A stretch of 64,000 nucleotides of DNA from positions 1 through 64,000 of the forward strand of contig NZ_BJVJ01000012.1 in the NCBI RefSeq assembly GCF_007989085.1, read 5' to 3'. This stretch comes from Pseudonocardia sulfidoxydans NBRC 16205 (GTDB lineage Bacteria; Actinomycetota; Actinomycetes; Mycobacteriales; Pseudonocardiaceae). The translations under genes and the position numbers were made by a program. This document shows, piece by piece, positions 24,405-33,004 of this stretch; within the stretch, counting starts at the first letter, position 1, and every line of letters begins with the position of its first letter. Below the pieces are notes generated by a model, which searched no databases, was not told where the DNA came from, and saw only the letters and a list, made by a program, of their open reading frames with translations.

Positions 24405-25793
24405 TCACCCCGTTTCGACGTGGCGCCGGTGCTGGTCGGTGAGACGGGTCGGGGCGTACCAGTCGACGCCGCGCTCGGTGAGCCAGCGTCGGGCCGCGTC
24501 GGGGCCGGCGGTCTCGGTCACGGACAGGAGTTCGGTTGCGCGAGCCTTGACCGCCCGCCAGCCGTCGCGGGTGATGACCGCGACGTCCTCCCCGTCCAGG
24601 TCATCGGCGGCGATCTCGTCGTCGGTGCGTTCCTCACCGAGCCCGGCCGCCTCCCGCAGATCGTGGCGACCGGTCGACCAGGTCAACATCTTGCGGCCCT
24701 TCACCGCGCGCTCATACTCGCGCAGGCGGACACGGGCGGTCTGGTCAACCGTGAGGACGTGCTGGCCGTTCGCCGGGTTCTCCCACCGCTGCGGCGCGAG
24801 CGCGTCCCGCATCAGTTCCCGCGCGGTGCGGTTGCCGCCACGGGCGGACTTGGTGACGCCGAGCGTGGCCTCCGCAGCGATGCCCTTGGTGACGTACTTC
24901 GCCCACGCCCGAACCGAGCCGAACGACCGGCCGGCACCCGCATCCGGATCGAGGTGCTGCACGTCGAGACCGTGCTCCCGAGACGGTGCGGGCATCCCGG
25001 CCTTCACCAGGCCCGCCGACCAGCGCGAGAACATGCCCTCGACCACGTGCTCGACCATGTCATCCGACGGGCGGGCGGAGAACACAATCACCGCGTGGAA
25101 GTGCACGTGCCACCCGTTCTCCGGGGACTCGGTGATCTCCAACGCGCGCGCGTAGCCGGCGAACCCGGACGCCGCCTTGTCGTCCTGCCAGCGCCGACCC
25201 GACACCACCGCCCGCCAGCCCCTGCCTGCGGCGGTCAAGCACTGGTCGAGGCCGTGGCCCCGGTGATGGCGCATCGTCACCGTCACCAGAATCGCCCACC
25301 CGCCGGCGGCGATGTGATGCGCGAGTACCGATTCGAGTTCCGCCGCGCGAGCAGCCGCGATCTTGGTGGAGCACTCCGGGCACAGCCACACGTTGCCGCA
25401 GTGGAACAACCCGCCGAACCCGGCGACGCTGCCCGTCGCACCCGTCGAGGACTCCGCCGCGGTGCCGGTGGCGTCGGTGACCCGCAGCACGACCGACCCG
25501 TCCTCGCGGGCACCTGCCCGGCCACACGAACGGACCCGTCGGGACTCGGTGAACCCCCGCATCGCGCGGCGGAGATCCCAGCGCTCACCCCGTGCGGTGT
25601 CCCGGGCTGCCTGCCGCTGTGCCGGATCGGAACGGTCCACCTTCCCGGGCTTGCGGTCCCTCAGCGCGAACCACTCACCTGCGACGGAAGCACTGTGCGT
25701 GATATTGCCAAGGGGCTCGCTGCGCTCGCCCTCGGCCGCGCCAGCGCCTTCGGCGCGCGCGGCCGCTGCGGCCCGCTCGACCATGCCCGTCAC
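24405..25793 (-). CDS. rep: Rolling-circle replication initiator (Rep, RepSA-like)
   Basis: A Rep_1-type protein that would nick the element's double-strand origin. GTG 25793 (or ATG 25784) gives about 462 residues; the true start is uncertain because the frame is open upstream. Landmarks are a zinc-like pair in GNVWLCPECSTKIAAARAAE, the HUH motif GWHVHFHAVIVF (about residue 229), and the catalytic-Tyr motif VRAWAKYVTKG (about 294). The C-terminus ends with a helical region (TDDEIAADDL). AICEs of the pSAM2 type replicate this way before transfer. The gene is downstream of the TraB-like translocase on the same strand, 223 bp apart. Confidence 0.85.
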   Translation of the reverse strand: MTGMVERAAAAARAEGAGAAEGERSEPLGNITHSASVAGEWFALRDRKPGKVDRSDPAQRQAARDTARGERWDLRRAMRGFTESRRVRSCGRAGAREDGSVVLRVTDATGTAAESSTGATGSVAGFGGLFHCGNVWLCPECSTKIAAARAAELESVLAHHIAAGGWAILVTVTMRHHRGHGLDQCLTAAGRGWRAVVSGRRWQDDKAASGFAGYARALEITESPENGWHVHFHAVIVFSARPSDDMVEHVVEGMFSRWSAGLVKAGMPAPSREHGLDVQHLDPDAGAGRSFGSVRAWAKYVTKGIAAEATLGVTKSARGGNRTARELMRDALAPQRWENPANGQHVLTVDQTARVRLREYERAVKGRKMLTWSTGRHDLREAAGLGEERTDDEIAADDLDGEDVAVITRDGWRAVKARATELLSVTETAGPDAARRWLTERGVDWYAPTRLTDQHRRHVETG

Positions 25794-26016
25794 GGCATGC
25801 CTCCGGCGGCCGCTGCGCGCGGGGCGTCCTCGCTCCGGACGGGGGGAGCTCCCCGACCGCCGTTTCGGCCCCGGAGGGCAGCACGGCCGCCGCGCGGGCC
25901 GCAAGCCGGGCAGGGTCGGCCGGCGGCTGAGATGGAGGGTGCGGCCCACACGACGACCGCGCAGGCGCAGGCGCGCCGAAACGACGGACGGGGAGCAGGG
26001 GAGAGCCGCAGGGGGC

Positions 26017-27132
26017 TCACGCGGCATCCCGGGTGGTTCCGGTGACGACCGCGGCGTACTCGGCGTAGCCGCCCAGGAACGGGCCGCGGACCCGGGCGAG
26101 GGGGCGGCCGGGCCAGGTGCACAGCGCGATCCCAGGCGGCGCGGAGACGTGCTCCACGGCGAAGGTCTCCGCGTCGGAGTGCAGTAGACCGAGGGAGTCA
26201 CGGGAGTCCACCCGGAACGACAGCCGGCCCGCGCACTGCGCCCGCTCAGCGGCCCCCACGATCGTCGCTTCGGCCCGTTGCGCGGCGAGGATGACGCGGT
26301 GCCCGACCTTGTGGGCCTCGGCGAGCAGACGGGCGACGAGGGCCCGCACGCGCTTCCCCTGCTTCGGGTCCGTGGCGTCGAGGGCGCGGAGCAGGGCCGG
26401 CCACTCGTCGAGCACCACGACCCGCAGCGACCACTCGTCGCCGATCGGTAGGACGTCGCGGTCGGGCGGCATGGCGGCGAGTCGGGCGTCGAGGTCGGCG
26501 ACCAGGTCGGCGAGGACGGCCTCGACGCGCACGAGGTCACCGAGCCCGAGGACCTGGCGGTGGGCGTGGTGGGTGCTGGTGAACGGGCGCAGCGTGATCC
26601 CGGACGGGTCGACGCCGGCCACCTCGACGCGCGGGTCGCGGGCGAGCTGTGCCAACAGCGCGTAGAGCCACGTCGACTTCCCGGACCTCGTCTGCCCCTG
26701 GACGATCACGTGGGGCAGGTCGACCGGGTCGACGCGTAGCTCGCCGCCGTCCTCCCCGCGCCCGATCAGCACCCCGGGGCCGTCGACGAGGGGGAGCTCC
26801 GCGGCGAGGGGGTCGGCGAGGAGCAACGCCACTCGCACGTATCCGGGCCTGTAGGGGCGGACACGGGCCGCGGCCACGCCCATACCCTCGGCGATGCGGG
26901 GCGCGACCGCGGCGACGTCGTCGGGGACCTGGCCGGGCAGCAGGCGGACGGTCAGGACGATCGGGCCGGCCTCGCCGATGATCCGGACGTCGCACACGGT
27001 CGGGCCGCTCGTGTAGGCGATCCCGGCCGCGGACGCACCCGACCGTGCGGCGTCGGTGCCCTCGATCGTGGCGCGCCAGCGGTCGACAAGTTCGGCGACG
27101 GCGACGGCCCACGGGTCGTGTGCGCGGCTCAT
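26017..27132 (-). CDS. traB: FtsK/SpoIIIE-type DNA translocase (TraB/TraSA-like)
   Basis: A 371-residue protein that matches the DNA-pump proteins which move double-stranded DNA between Streptomyces mycelia. It has a Walker A GQTRSGKST at about residues 146-154, a Walker B VVVLDEWPALL at about 237, and the FtsK-like segment AHKVGHRVILAAQRAEATIV. No TM helix is seen in this frame; the membrane part may be supplied by the coupled upstream gene product. The start ATG 27132 overlaps that gene's stop as ATGA. It is the only transfer ATPase on the element. Confidence 0.85.
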   Translation of the reverse strand: MSRAHDPWAVAVAELVDRWRATIEGTDAARSGASAAGIAYTSGPTVCDVRIIGEAGPIVLTVRLLPGQVPDDVAAVAPRIAEGMGVAAARVRPYRPGYVRVALLLADPLAAELPLVDGPGVLIGRGEDGGELRVDPVDLPHVIVQGQTRSGKSTWLYALLAQLARDPRVEVAGVDPSGITLRPFTSTHHAHRQVLGLGDLVRVEAVLADLVADLDARLAAMPPDRDVLPIGDEWSLRVVVLDEWPALLRALDATDPKQGKRVRALVARLLAEAHKVGHRVILAAQRAEATIVGAAERAQCAGRLSFRVDSRDSLGLLHSDAETFAVEHVSAPPGIALCTWPGRPLARVRGPFLGGYAEYAAVVTGTTRDAA

Positions 27133-27509
27133 GCGGCCCGCCGGTGATCGCGTGCGGCGCCGAGGTCGACGACGTCGGCGAGCGGGGCGTCGTCATAGCC
27201 GCCGAGGTTGTCGCGCCAACGGTCCGCGACCAGACCGGCCAGGTAGTTCGCGAGCGGGGTGCCGTCGTCGGGTGGTCGGCTGGTCGGTTGTGCGTGCAGG
27301 ACGGTGCGGGTCATGACCATGCCGCGCCGGTAGCGCGGGTACACCAGGGCAGCGGCGAGGCCGAACGCGACGGCGAGGCCCAGCAGGGTCATCACGGCCG
27401 AGTTGGCGCCCCATACCCAGACGGCGAGGTCGACGGTCCAACCGAGGGTGCGACCACCGGTGAACGCGGCGGCGAGGAGGTAGAGCAGGGCGAACGAGAG
27501 CACGATCAC
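27129..27509 (-). CDS. SpdB-like membrane protein
   Basis: A 126-residue protein from GTG 27509 with two TM helices (IVLSFALLYLLAAAF; MTLLGLAVAFGLAAALVY) followed by a cytoplasmic tail (NYLAGLVADRWRDNLGGYDD). Its size, topology and place directly before an FtsK-type tra gene match the Spd proteins that spread transferred DNA through hyphae. The assignment is by context more than sequence. It could also anchor the translocase to the membrane. Confidence 0.65.
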   Translation of the reverse strand: MIVLSFALLYLLAAAFTGGRTLGWTVDLAVWVWGANSAVMTLLGLAVAFGLAAALVYPRYRRGMVMTRTVLHAQPTSRPPDDGTPLANYLAGLVADRWRDNLGGYDDAPLADVVDLGAARDHRRAA

Positions 27510-27589
27510 GGGGTGTTCCTCTCAACGAACGGGAACGCCCCCGCCCCGGCCGTGGTGACCAGGTACGGGGGCGTTGACGTGGTTGCTGG

Positions 27590-27961
27590 TCAGGCGGCGG
27601 CCGGCTGCTGCTTGCCGCCCTGGCCCTCGATCCCGTCCGCGCGCATCGACAGCGCGACACGGTTGGTTCCCTGGGCGACGTAGGGGACGGCGACGAGGTT
27701 GACGAACTTGACCGGCTTCCACTTGTCAGTCCGCGGTTCGTCGTGGGAGGCGACCTTGACCCCGACGACCTCGGCGCGGTCGGAGTCCTCGTCGTCGACC
27801 AGGACGTCGACCGTCCACAGCGGGACGCCGTTGTCGTCGGTGGCCTGGTTGCCGGAGCGGCGGCGGGAGCCGTCGGAGAGTTCGACGTACTCGGCCCGAC
27901 CTGCGGCCTTGCCGGTGCCGATGAACTGGACGCGGGAGGTGTCGACGGGGATGGCGCGCAT
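27590..27961 (-). CDS. Conserved AICE protein of unknown function
   Basis: A 123-residue protein from ATG 27961 with a clear SD (AGGAG on the minus strand). It begins MRAIPVDTSRVQFIGTGKAA and continues with a beta-rich body (LWTVDVLVDDEDSDRAEVVG; VKFVNLVAVPYVAQGTNRVA). From memory, proteins starting MRAIPVDT precede the spd-tra-rep genes in many Streptomyces AICEs. Some are proposed as replication or transfer accessory factors; I cannot assign one. It is the first gene of the leftward transfer series. Confidence 0.7.
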   Translation of the reverse strand: MRAIPVDTSRVQFIGTGKAAGRAEYVELSDGSRRRSGNQATDDNGVPLWTVDVLVDDEDSDRAEVVGVKVASHDEPRTDKWKPVKFVNLVAVPYVAQGTNRVALSMRADGIEGQGGKQQPAAA

Positions 27962-28065
27962 GGCTGTCTCCTGGTGTGAAGGTGTGGGTGTTCGACCGCC
28001 GGGCGTCGGCGGACAGGAAGGGGCCCGAGAGACGGGCAGGGTCGAGCCAGGGGGAGCGGGCCAGG

Positions 28066-28422
28066 TCAGGCCGGCGGCCGGGCGAGAGCTACCTCGACCT
28101 CGTGAACGGCCAAGCCCATCGCGGCCGCGACGTCGTCGAGACTCACCCCATGACGGAGCGCCTGCCGGGCGGTGCTCCACCGCAGGCCGAGCAGACGGGA
28201 CGCGACCGCGTCGCCGATGGCGAGGTGTTCGAGCAACATCGCGTGGACGGCCGCGCCGGGCTGGGGTTCGCCGAGGCCGTGCTCGACGTCGACGAGCGCC
28301 AGGAGCAGGGCAGTCCACCGCTCGATCAGGGCGCTGATCGACTCGCCTTCGGGGACGTCGGACGGTCGCGTCACGGGGCGCGGCGTCTGGTCGTCGCCGG
28401 GGGTGCTGGGTACAGTGCTCAT
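28066..28422 (-). CDS. Putative small DNA-binding regulator next to attR
   Basis: A 118-residue protein from ATG 28422. The N-terminal 25 residues are Pro/Asp-rich; the middle is helical (ISALIERWTALLLALVDVEH); the C-terminus ARQALRHGVSLDDVAAAMGL followed by AVHEVEVAL looks like a helix-turn-helix. Its place about 105 bp inside attR, first in the leftward series, would suit an excision or transfer regulator. Family not recognised; function is inference. Confidence 0.55.
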   Translation of the reverse strand: MSTVPSTPGDDQTPRPVTRPSDVPEGESISALIERWTALLLALVDVEHGLGEPQPGAAVHAMLLEHLAIGDAVASRLLGLRWSTARQALRHGVSLDDVAAAMGLAVHEVEVALARPPA

Positions 28423-28503
28423 CGGGTCTCAGCCGCCTCTTCACGGTTCGAGATCAAGTCCCCGGGACGGTGCTGCTAACACCGACCCGAGGGGCGCGCA
28501 ATT

Positions 28504-28540
28504 AAAGTGCGCTTCACTCCCGGTCTGGGAAGTCGGAGCT
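28504..28540. other. attR: right junction of the integrative element
   Basis: Element sequence ends and eccC resumes at the GGGAA core, 28527-28531. The element arm contains AAGTGCGC at 28505-28512 and GTCTGGG at 28523-28529. In the rebuilt circle GTCTGGG faces CCCAGAC across AATG, a perfect 7-bp inverted repeat, and AAGTGCGC faces GCACACTT of attL at equal distance (25 bp) from the core. Confidence 0.8.
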
Positions 28541-30944
28541 GCTGCGCACCCTCGTGCTCGGCCTCGCCACCACGCACAGCCCCGCCGACCTCAACCTCGT
28601 GCTCGTCGACTTCAAGGGCGGCGCGACGTTCCTCGGGCTGTCGGCGCTGCCGCACGTCTCGGCCGTCATCACCAACCTCGCCGACGAGCTGACCCTGGTC
28701 GACCGCATGGCCGACGCCCTGGCCGGGGAGATCACCCGGCGCCAGGAGCTGCTGCGCGCCGCGGGGAACCTCACCGGCGTCGCCGAGTACGCCGCCGCCC
28801 GCGCCGCCCGCCCGGACCTGCCGCCGCTGCCCGCGCTGCTCGTCGTCGTCGACGAGTTCTCCGAGCTCCTCGCGCAGCGGCCGGAGCTGATCGACCTCAT
28901 GGTCATGATCGGGCGCCTCGGCCGCTCCCTGGGCCTGCACCTGCTGCTGGCCTCGCAGCGGCTGGAGGAGGGGCGGCTGCGGGGGCTCGAGTCGCACCTG
29001 TCGTACCGGATCGCGTTGCGCACCTTCTCCGCCGCCGAGTCCCGCGCGGTCCTGGGTGTGCCCGACGCGCACCTGCTGCCACCGGTACCGGGCGCGGCGT
29101 TCCTGTCCGACGGCACCGGCGAGCTGGTGCGGTTCCGCTCGGCGTACGTGTCCGGGAAACCCGCCGACACCCCGGTCGCGCGCGGGTCGGCGCGGCGGCC
29201 GGTGCTGTTCGGCACCGGGATCGTGCCGGAAACCGCCACCGATCCGATCCCTGGTGACGACTCCGACGACGCGACCGTCCTCGACGGGTTCATCGCCGCC
29301 GCCGACGGGCTCGGGCCCGCCGCCCACCGGGTCTGGCTGCCACCGCTGGCCGAACCACCGCCCCTCGACGAGCTCGGTGCATCCGCACCGGCCCGGCTCA
29401 GCGCCGTGATCGGCGTCGTCGACCGGCCCTACCAGCAACGACGCGAACCGTTGGCCGTCGACCTGTCCGGCGCGGCGGGCAACGTCGCGGTCGTCGGCGG
29501 ACCCCGGTCGGGCAAGTCGACCGCGCTCGCGACGCTCGTCCTCGCGCTCGCCCGCACCCACACGCCGGCCGACGTGGGCGTGTACGCCGTCGACCTCGGC
29601 GGCGGCGCCCTCGCGCAGCTCGCCGGGCTCCCGCACGTCGGCACCGTCGCCGACCGCGGCGACCCGGATCTGGTGCGGCGCACCGTCGCCGAGGTCGCGG
29701 GACTCGTCACCCGCCGGGAACGGCTGTTCCGCGACGCCGGGCTGACCTCGGTCGAGGCGTTCCGGGCCCGGCGCGCGGCCGGCGGCTTCCCCGACGAGCC
29801 CGCGACCGACGTGCTGCTCGTCGTCGACGGGGTCCTGGCGCTGCGGACGGAGTTCGAGGAGGTCGAGGCGCGGCTGCAGGGCATCGCGGCGCAGGGCCTC
29901 GGCTACGGGGTGCACGTCGCCGTCGGCGCGGGCCGGTGGAGCGAGCTGCGGCCCGCGGTGAAGGAGCTGCTCGGCACCCGCATCGAGCTGCGGCTCGGCG
30001 AACCGGGGGAGTCCGAGATCGACCGACGACGCGCCGCCACCGTTCCCACCCGCCCCGGGCACTGCCTCGCCCCCGACGGCGGTGCGGCCGTCGTCGCGGC
30101 ACCGTGGACGTCCGCCCTCGACACCGCCGGCCTGGTCGCGGCTCTCGTCGGCGCCGGTGCCGCACCGGGGGTGCCGCCGATCCGGACCCTGCCCGAGCGG
30201 ATCGACCGCGCCGGCCTCCCCACCGGTCGTCCGGGGCGCCTGCGGCTCGGACTCGACGAGGACGGCCTCGCGCTCGTCGACCTCGACCCCGCCGCCGAAC
30301 CCCACCTGCTCTGCTTCGCCGACGCCGAGAGCGGCAAGACCGCGCTCCTGCGCCTGCTCGCCGCGGAGATCGCCACCCACCACACCCCGCAACAGGCACG
30401 CATCGTCGTCGCCGATCCCCGCCGCGGCCTGCTCGGCGCCGTCCCCGGCGCCCACCTGCTCGCCGCACCCTCGACCCCCGACGCCATCGCCGAAGCCGTC
30501 CGCGACATCGCGGAGTCGTTGCGCCACAGGCTTCCCGGGCCCGACGTCACGGCCCGCGAGCTGCGCGAACGCAGCTGGTGGACCGGCCCCGACGTGTGGC
30601 TGCTCGTCGACGACTACGACCTCGTCGCCCCCACCGGATCCGGTGCGCCGCACCCGCTGCTGCCGCTGGCCGAGTTCCTGCCGCAGGCCAAGGACGTCGG
30701 CCTGCACGTCGTCGTCGCCCGCCGCTGCGGCGGCGCCGGGCGCGCCCTCTACGACCCGGTGCTCGGTCGGCTGCGCGAGCTCGGCGCACCCGGGCTGGTG
30801 ATGAACGGCAGCCCCGACGACGGCGCGCTCGTCGACACCGTGAAGCCCGCGCCCATGCCGCCCGGACGCGCGATGCTCGTCGACCGCCGCCGCGGTGCCC
30901 GCCGCATCCAGCTGGCCTGGCTCGCGCCCGAGCCCGACGCGTGA
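28527..30944 (+). pseudogene. eccC: EccC ATPase, 3' part (interrupted at the P-loop)
   Basis: From the GGGAA core onward the frame reads GKSELLRTLVLGLATTHSPA, completing the Walker A motif begun at 13549. It includes the Walker B LLVVVDEFSELL of ATPase 1, a second ATPase with VVGGPRSGKSTAL, and a third with CFADAESGKTALL and Walker B VWLLVDDYD. All are intact. There is no start codon before GTG 28554; a TAA in frame at 28503 closes the element side. So this 804-codon part cannot be made as EccC while the element is in place, unless from GTG 28554. The stop overlaps the next gene (GTGA). Confidence 0.93.
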
Positions 30945-31993
30945 GCCTGCGCGTGGCGGTGCACCCGAGTCCGACGACGACCCGGGTGGCGGTCGCCGAC
31001 CCGCAGCCGCGGCTCGTCGCCGAACTGCCCGGCCACGTGCGCCCCGAGACCGCGGTCGCGCTGCTGTTCGGCCGGCCGGTGACGCCGACGGTGGTCGGGC
31101 CGGGCGGGGTGCCCGTCGCGGTGGCGGTCGGCGGGGCGCCGCAGCGGATCGTCGTCGACCTCTCGTCCCCACCGGCGGAGGTGTCCGTCGTGGACGGTGG
31201 TCGGGTCGTCGCCACCCGATCGTCGGCGCGGGTCGTCGACGCCGTGGTGGCGCTCGCGCAGCAGCAGCCCGTCGCGGAGGTGGTGCTCGTCGGCCGGGAT
31301 CCGCGGCTGGCCACGCGGCTCGACGCGGCCTGTCGCGCTCACCGCGCACCCCCGGTCCGGGTCGCCGCCGCGCCCGTGGTGCTCGGTGCGGCCGTGACCG
31401 GCGAGGCGGCACCGGAGTCCGTTGTGGACGACGTTCCGAACCTGCTCCCGGCGCCGCGGCGGTGGGCGGCGTCGACAGTGGTTCCCGGCGTGCTCCTCGC
31501 GGCGCTCGGCGTCGTCGCGGCCCTCCTCCTGCCCACCCCCGCGGCGCGCACCGAACCCGCCGGGCAGCTCGTGCAGTACGGCTACCGGTTCACGCTCCCC
31601 GCCGGCTGGGCCCACACGGGAGCGCTGCCCGAGCGGCGACGGACCGTCGTCACCCCGGTCGCGGCGCCCGACGGGATCGAGCTCGTCGCCGTCGAACGCA
31701 CCGACCTCGGCTACGACGCGGGCCTCGAACCCGCACGGGCCACCGCCGACCTGCGCGCCGTCTACGACGACGCCCTCGCCGCGGGCGAACGCCTCGACGG
31801 GTTCGCGCCCGGCCGGGCCGGGGGTCGCGACGTCCACACCTACCGGCAGACGCTCGCCGACGGCATCGTCGACTGGACGGTCGTGCTCGACGGCACCGCC
31901 CAGCTCAGCGTCGGCTGCCGGCACGGCCCGGTCCCGTCACCGTCGCTGGTGGCGGCGTGCGCGGGCGTCGTCACGTCGGTGGGCCGCGCCTGA
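30941..31993 (+). CDS. Type VII secretion-associated protein, Rv3446c family
   Basis: A 350-residue protein from GTG 30941, overlapping the eccC stop by GTGA. It has an N-terminal domain (LRVAVHPSPTTTRVAVADPQ), one TM helix at about residues 170-193 (TVVPGVLLAALGVVAALLLP) and an extracytoplasmic domain (YGYRFTLPAGWAHTGALPER). The order eccC, this gene, then two WXG100 genes is the ESX-4 order (Rv3447c, Rv3446c, esxU, esxT). Family role is unknown. With eccC split, its expression would depend on promoters inside the element or eccC 3' part. Confidence 0.85.
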   Translation: MSLRVAVHPSPTTTRVAVADPQPRLVAELPGHVRPETAVALLFGRPVTPTVVGPGGVPVAVAVGGAPQRIVVDLSSPPAEVSVVDGGRVVATRSSARVVDAVVALAQQQPVAEVVLVGRDPRLATRLDAACRAHRAPPVRVAAAPVVLGAAVTGEAAPESVVDDVPNLLPAPRRWAASTVVPGVLLAALGVVAALLLPTPAARTEPAGQLVQYGYRFTLPAGWAHTGALPERRRTVVTPVAAPDGIELVAVERTDLGYDAGLEPARATADLRAVYDDALAAGERLDGFAPGRAGGRDVHTYRQTLADGIVDWTVVLDGTAQLSVGCRHGPVPSPSLVAACAGVVTSVGRA

Positions 31994-32003
31994 CGGCGCG
32001 ACG

Positions 32004-32068
32004 CCGCCGAGTTCGACAGGAGACTGCCGGGGCGGGCGTCGACAGCAGTCCCACGTCGAGCTCGGCGG
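32004..32068. repeat. Palindromic dispersed repeat, copy B
   Basis: CCGCCGAGTTCGAC (32004-32017) pairs with GTCGAGCTCGGCGG (32055-32068), 13 of 14 with one G-T. Inside, GACTGC (32022-32027) pairs with GCAGTC (32045-32050). Same outer arm and two-stem form as copy A at 7767; the right arms share CAGTCCNACGTCGARCTCGG. Lies 10 bp after the Rv3446c-type gene and may act as its terminator. Confidence 0.75.
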
Positions 32069-32092
32069 TGCGGGGTCACGCAGGATGGGCCC

Positions 32093-32590
32093 GTGGAACG
32101 TCTCGATCCCGTCGTGCTCGACGTGCGGGTGCACGACTACACCGACCCGGTCGTCGCGGAGCTGGTCGAGGAGGTGCAGGGCGAGTACGTCGTGCGTTAC
32201 GGCGACCGCGACCTCACGCCCGTCGACCCCGCCGAGTTCCGGCTCCCGCGCGGGTTCGTGCTCGTCGGCTGGTGCGAGGGGGTGGCGGTCGGGTCGGTCG
32301 CGATGCGTGCCGCCGCGCAACCCGGCGTGGCGGAGATGAAACGGCTCTACGTCCGCGCGTCGCACCGGCGGCGTGGTCTGGCCCGGCTGCTGCTGCACGC
32401 CGCCGAGGACCGCGCCCGCGAGGCCGGGTACACGCGCATCGTGCTCGAGACCGGGGTCCGGCAGCCGGAGGCCATCGCGCTCTACGAAACCGAGGGCTAC
32501 ACACCCGTCGCCGGTTTCGGCTACTACGCCGACATGCCGTCGAGCCGCTACTTCGGCCTCGATCTCACCGGGAGTCGTTCGCGCCGGTGA
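32093..32590 (+). CDS. GNAT family N-acetyltransferase
   Basis: A 165-residue acetyl-CoA-dependent acetyltransferase. The GNAT core is clear: beta-4 EMKRLYVRASH, then the acetyl-CoA loop RRRGLARLLLHAAEDRA, then GYTRIVLETGVRQPEAIALY and the C-terminal EGYTPVAGFGYYADMPSSRY. The substrate is unknown; the ending resembles small-molecule or amino-group acetyltransferases. It starts at GTG 32093 just past repeat copy B. It stands between the ecc genes and the WXG100 genes, which is not part of the usual ESX-4 order, so it is probably an insertion. Confidence 0.9.
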   Translation: MERLDPVVLDVRVHDYTDPVVAELVEEVQGEYVVRYGDRDLTPVDPAEFRLPRGFVLVGWCEGVAVGSVAMRAAAQPGVAEMKRLYVRASHRRRGLARLLLHAAEDRAREAGYTRIVLETGVRQPEAIALYETEGYTPVAGFGYYADMPSSRYFGLDLTGSRSRR

Positions 32591-32667
32591 ACGGCTTCCG
32601 GTGAACCGCCACGCCGACCCCGTCCGGCCTGCGACGGTGGGCGCCCCACAGAAGGAAGGGCGCACAC

Positions 32668-32979
32668 ATGTCAGGTGGATACGGGACCAGTACCGCGGAG
32701 ATGCAGCGGGCCGGTCGGCACGTCCTGGAGGTGAACGACCAGGTACAGGCCGACCTGTCGGCACTGCGCAACGGGTTGATGCCGCTCGCCGGTGCGTGGC
32801 GGGGTGAGGCGGCGACGGCGTTCACCGGGCTCATGGCCCGCTGGGACGCCGACGCCCGCAAGCTCGGCGAGGCGTTGCAGGCGATCGGGACGGCCGTGCA
32901 GGGCTCGGCCGCGGCCTACCAGCGCCAGGAGGACGAGCAGGCCGCCGGCCTGTCCGCGATCCGGTCGGCGCTGGGCTGA
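32668..32979 (+). CDS. esxU: WXG100 family protein, EsxU-like
   Basis: A 103-residue ESX substrate expected to form a heterodimer with the next gene's product. It has the two-helix hairpin with W-R-G in the turn (LMPLAGAWRGEAATAFTGLM) and a C-terminal YxxxE export motif (YQRQE). The ATG has AAGGAAGGG upstream. Position before the second WXG100 gene and rplM matches esxU of ESX-4. Without an intact EccC its secretion through this system is doubtful. Confidence 0.9.
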   Translation: MSGGYGTSTAEMQRAGRHVLEVNDQVQADLSALRNGLMPLAGAWRGEAATAFTGLMARWDADARKLGEALQAIGTAVQGSAAAYQRQEDEQAAGLSAIRSALG

Positions 32980-33004
32980 TCGGCACCGGACTGAAGGGGA
33001 GACG

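Larger units (their letters stand above)
13558..28530. mobile_element. Serine-integrase AICE-like integrative element inserted in eccC
   Basis: About 14,970 bp lie between the two halves of eccC. Gene content read from sequence: large serine integrase next to attL; overlapping small ORFs leading to an AAA ATPase; WhiB-like protein; terminase-small-subunit-like protein and Cys-rich partners; HEAAH-motif protein; then, on the minus strand, two lipoproteins, a DUF6907-like protein, a rolling-circle Rep, an FtsK/TraB-type translocase, an SpdB-like membrane protein and two small proteins next to attR. Rep, TraB and Spd are the hallmark of actinomycete integrative and conjugative elements, which usually carry tyrosine integrases and sit in tRNA genes; this one has neither property. 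No type IV secretion or phage structural genes are seen. Integrity looks complete: both ends are defined and no key gene is broken. Confidence 0.88.

Noticed and set aside
13558..28530. Classification of the element as a prophage.
   Set aside because: Only a terminase-small-subunit-like gene points that way; there is no portal, capsid, tail, lysis or large terminase gene, while Rep, TraB and Spd-like genes point to an AICE.
13540..28545. tRNA gene as the integration target.
   Set aside because: No tRNA is seen at either junction; the target is clearly the eccC P-loop coding sequence.
28476..31412. A 978-codon open frame on the minus strand opposite the eccC 3' part.
   Set aside because: Composition is the usual Gln/Arg/Gly-rich antisense shadow of high-GC genes; the plus strand carries three clear ATPase domains.
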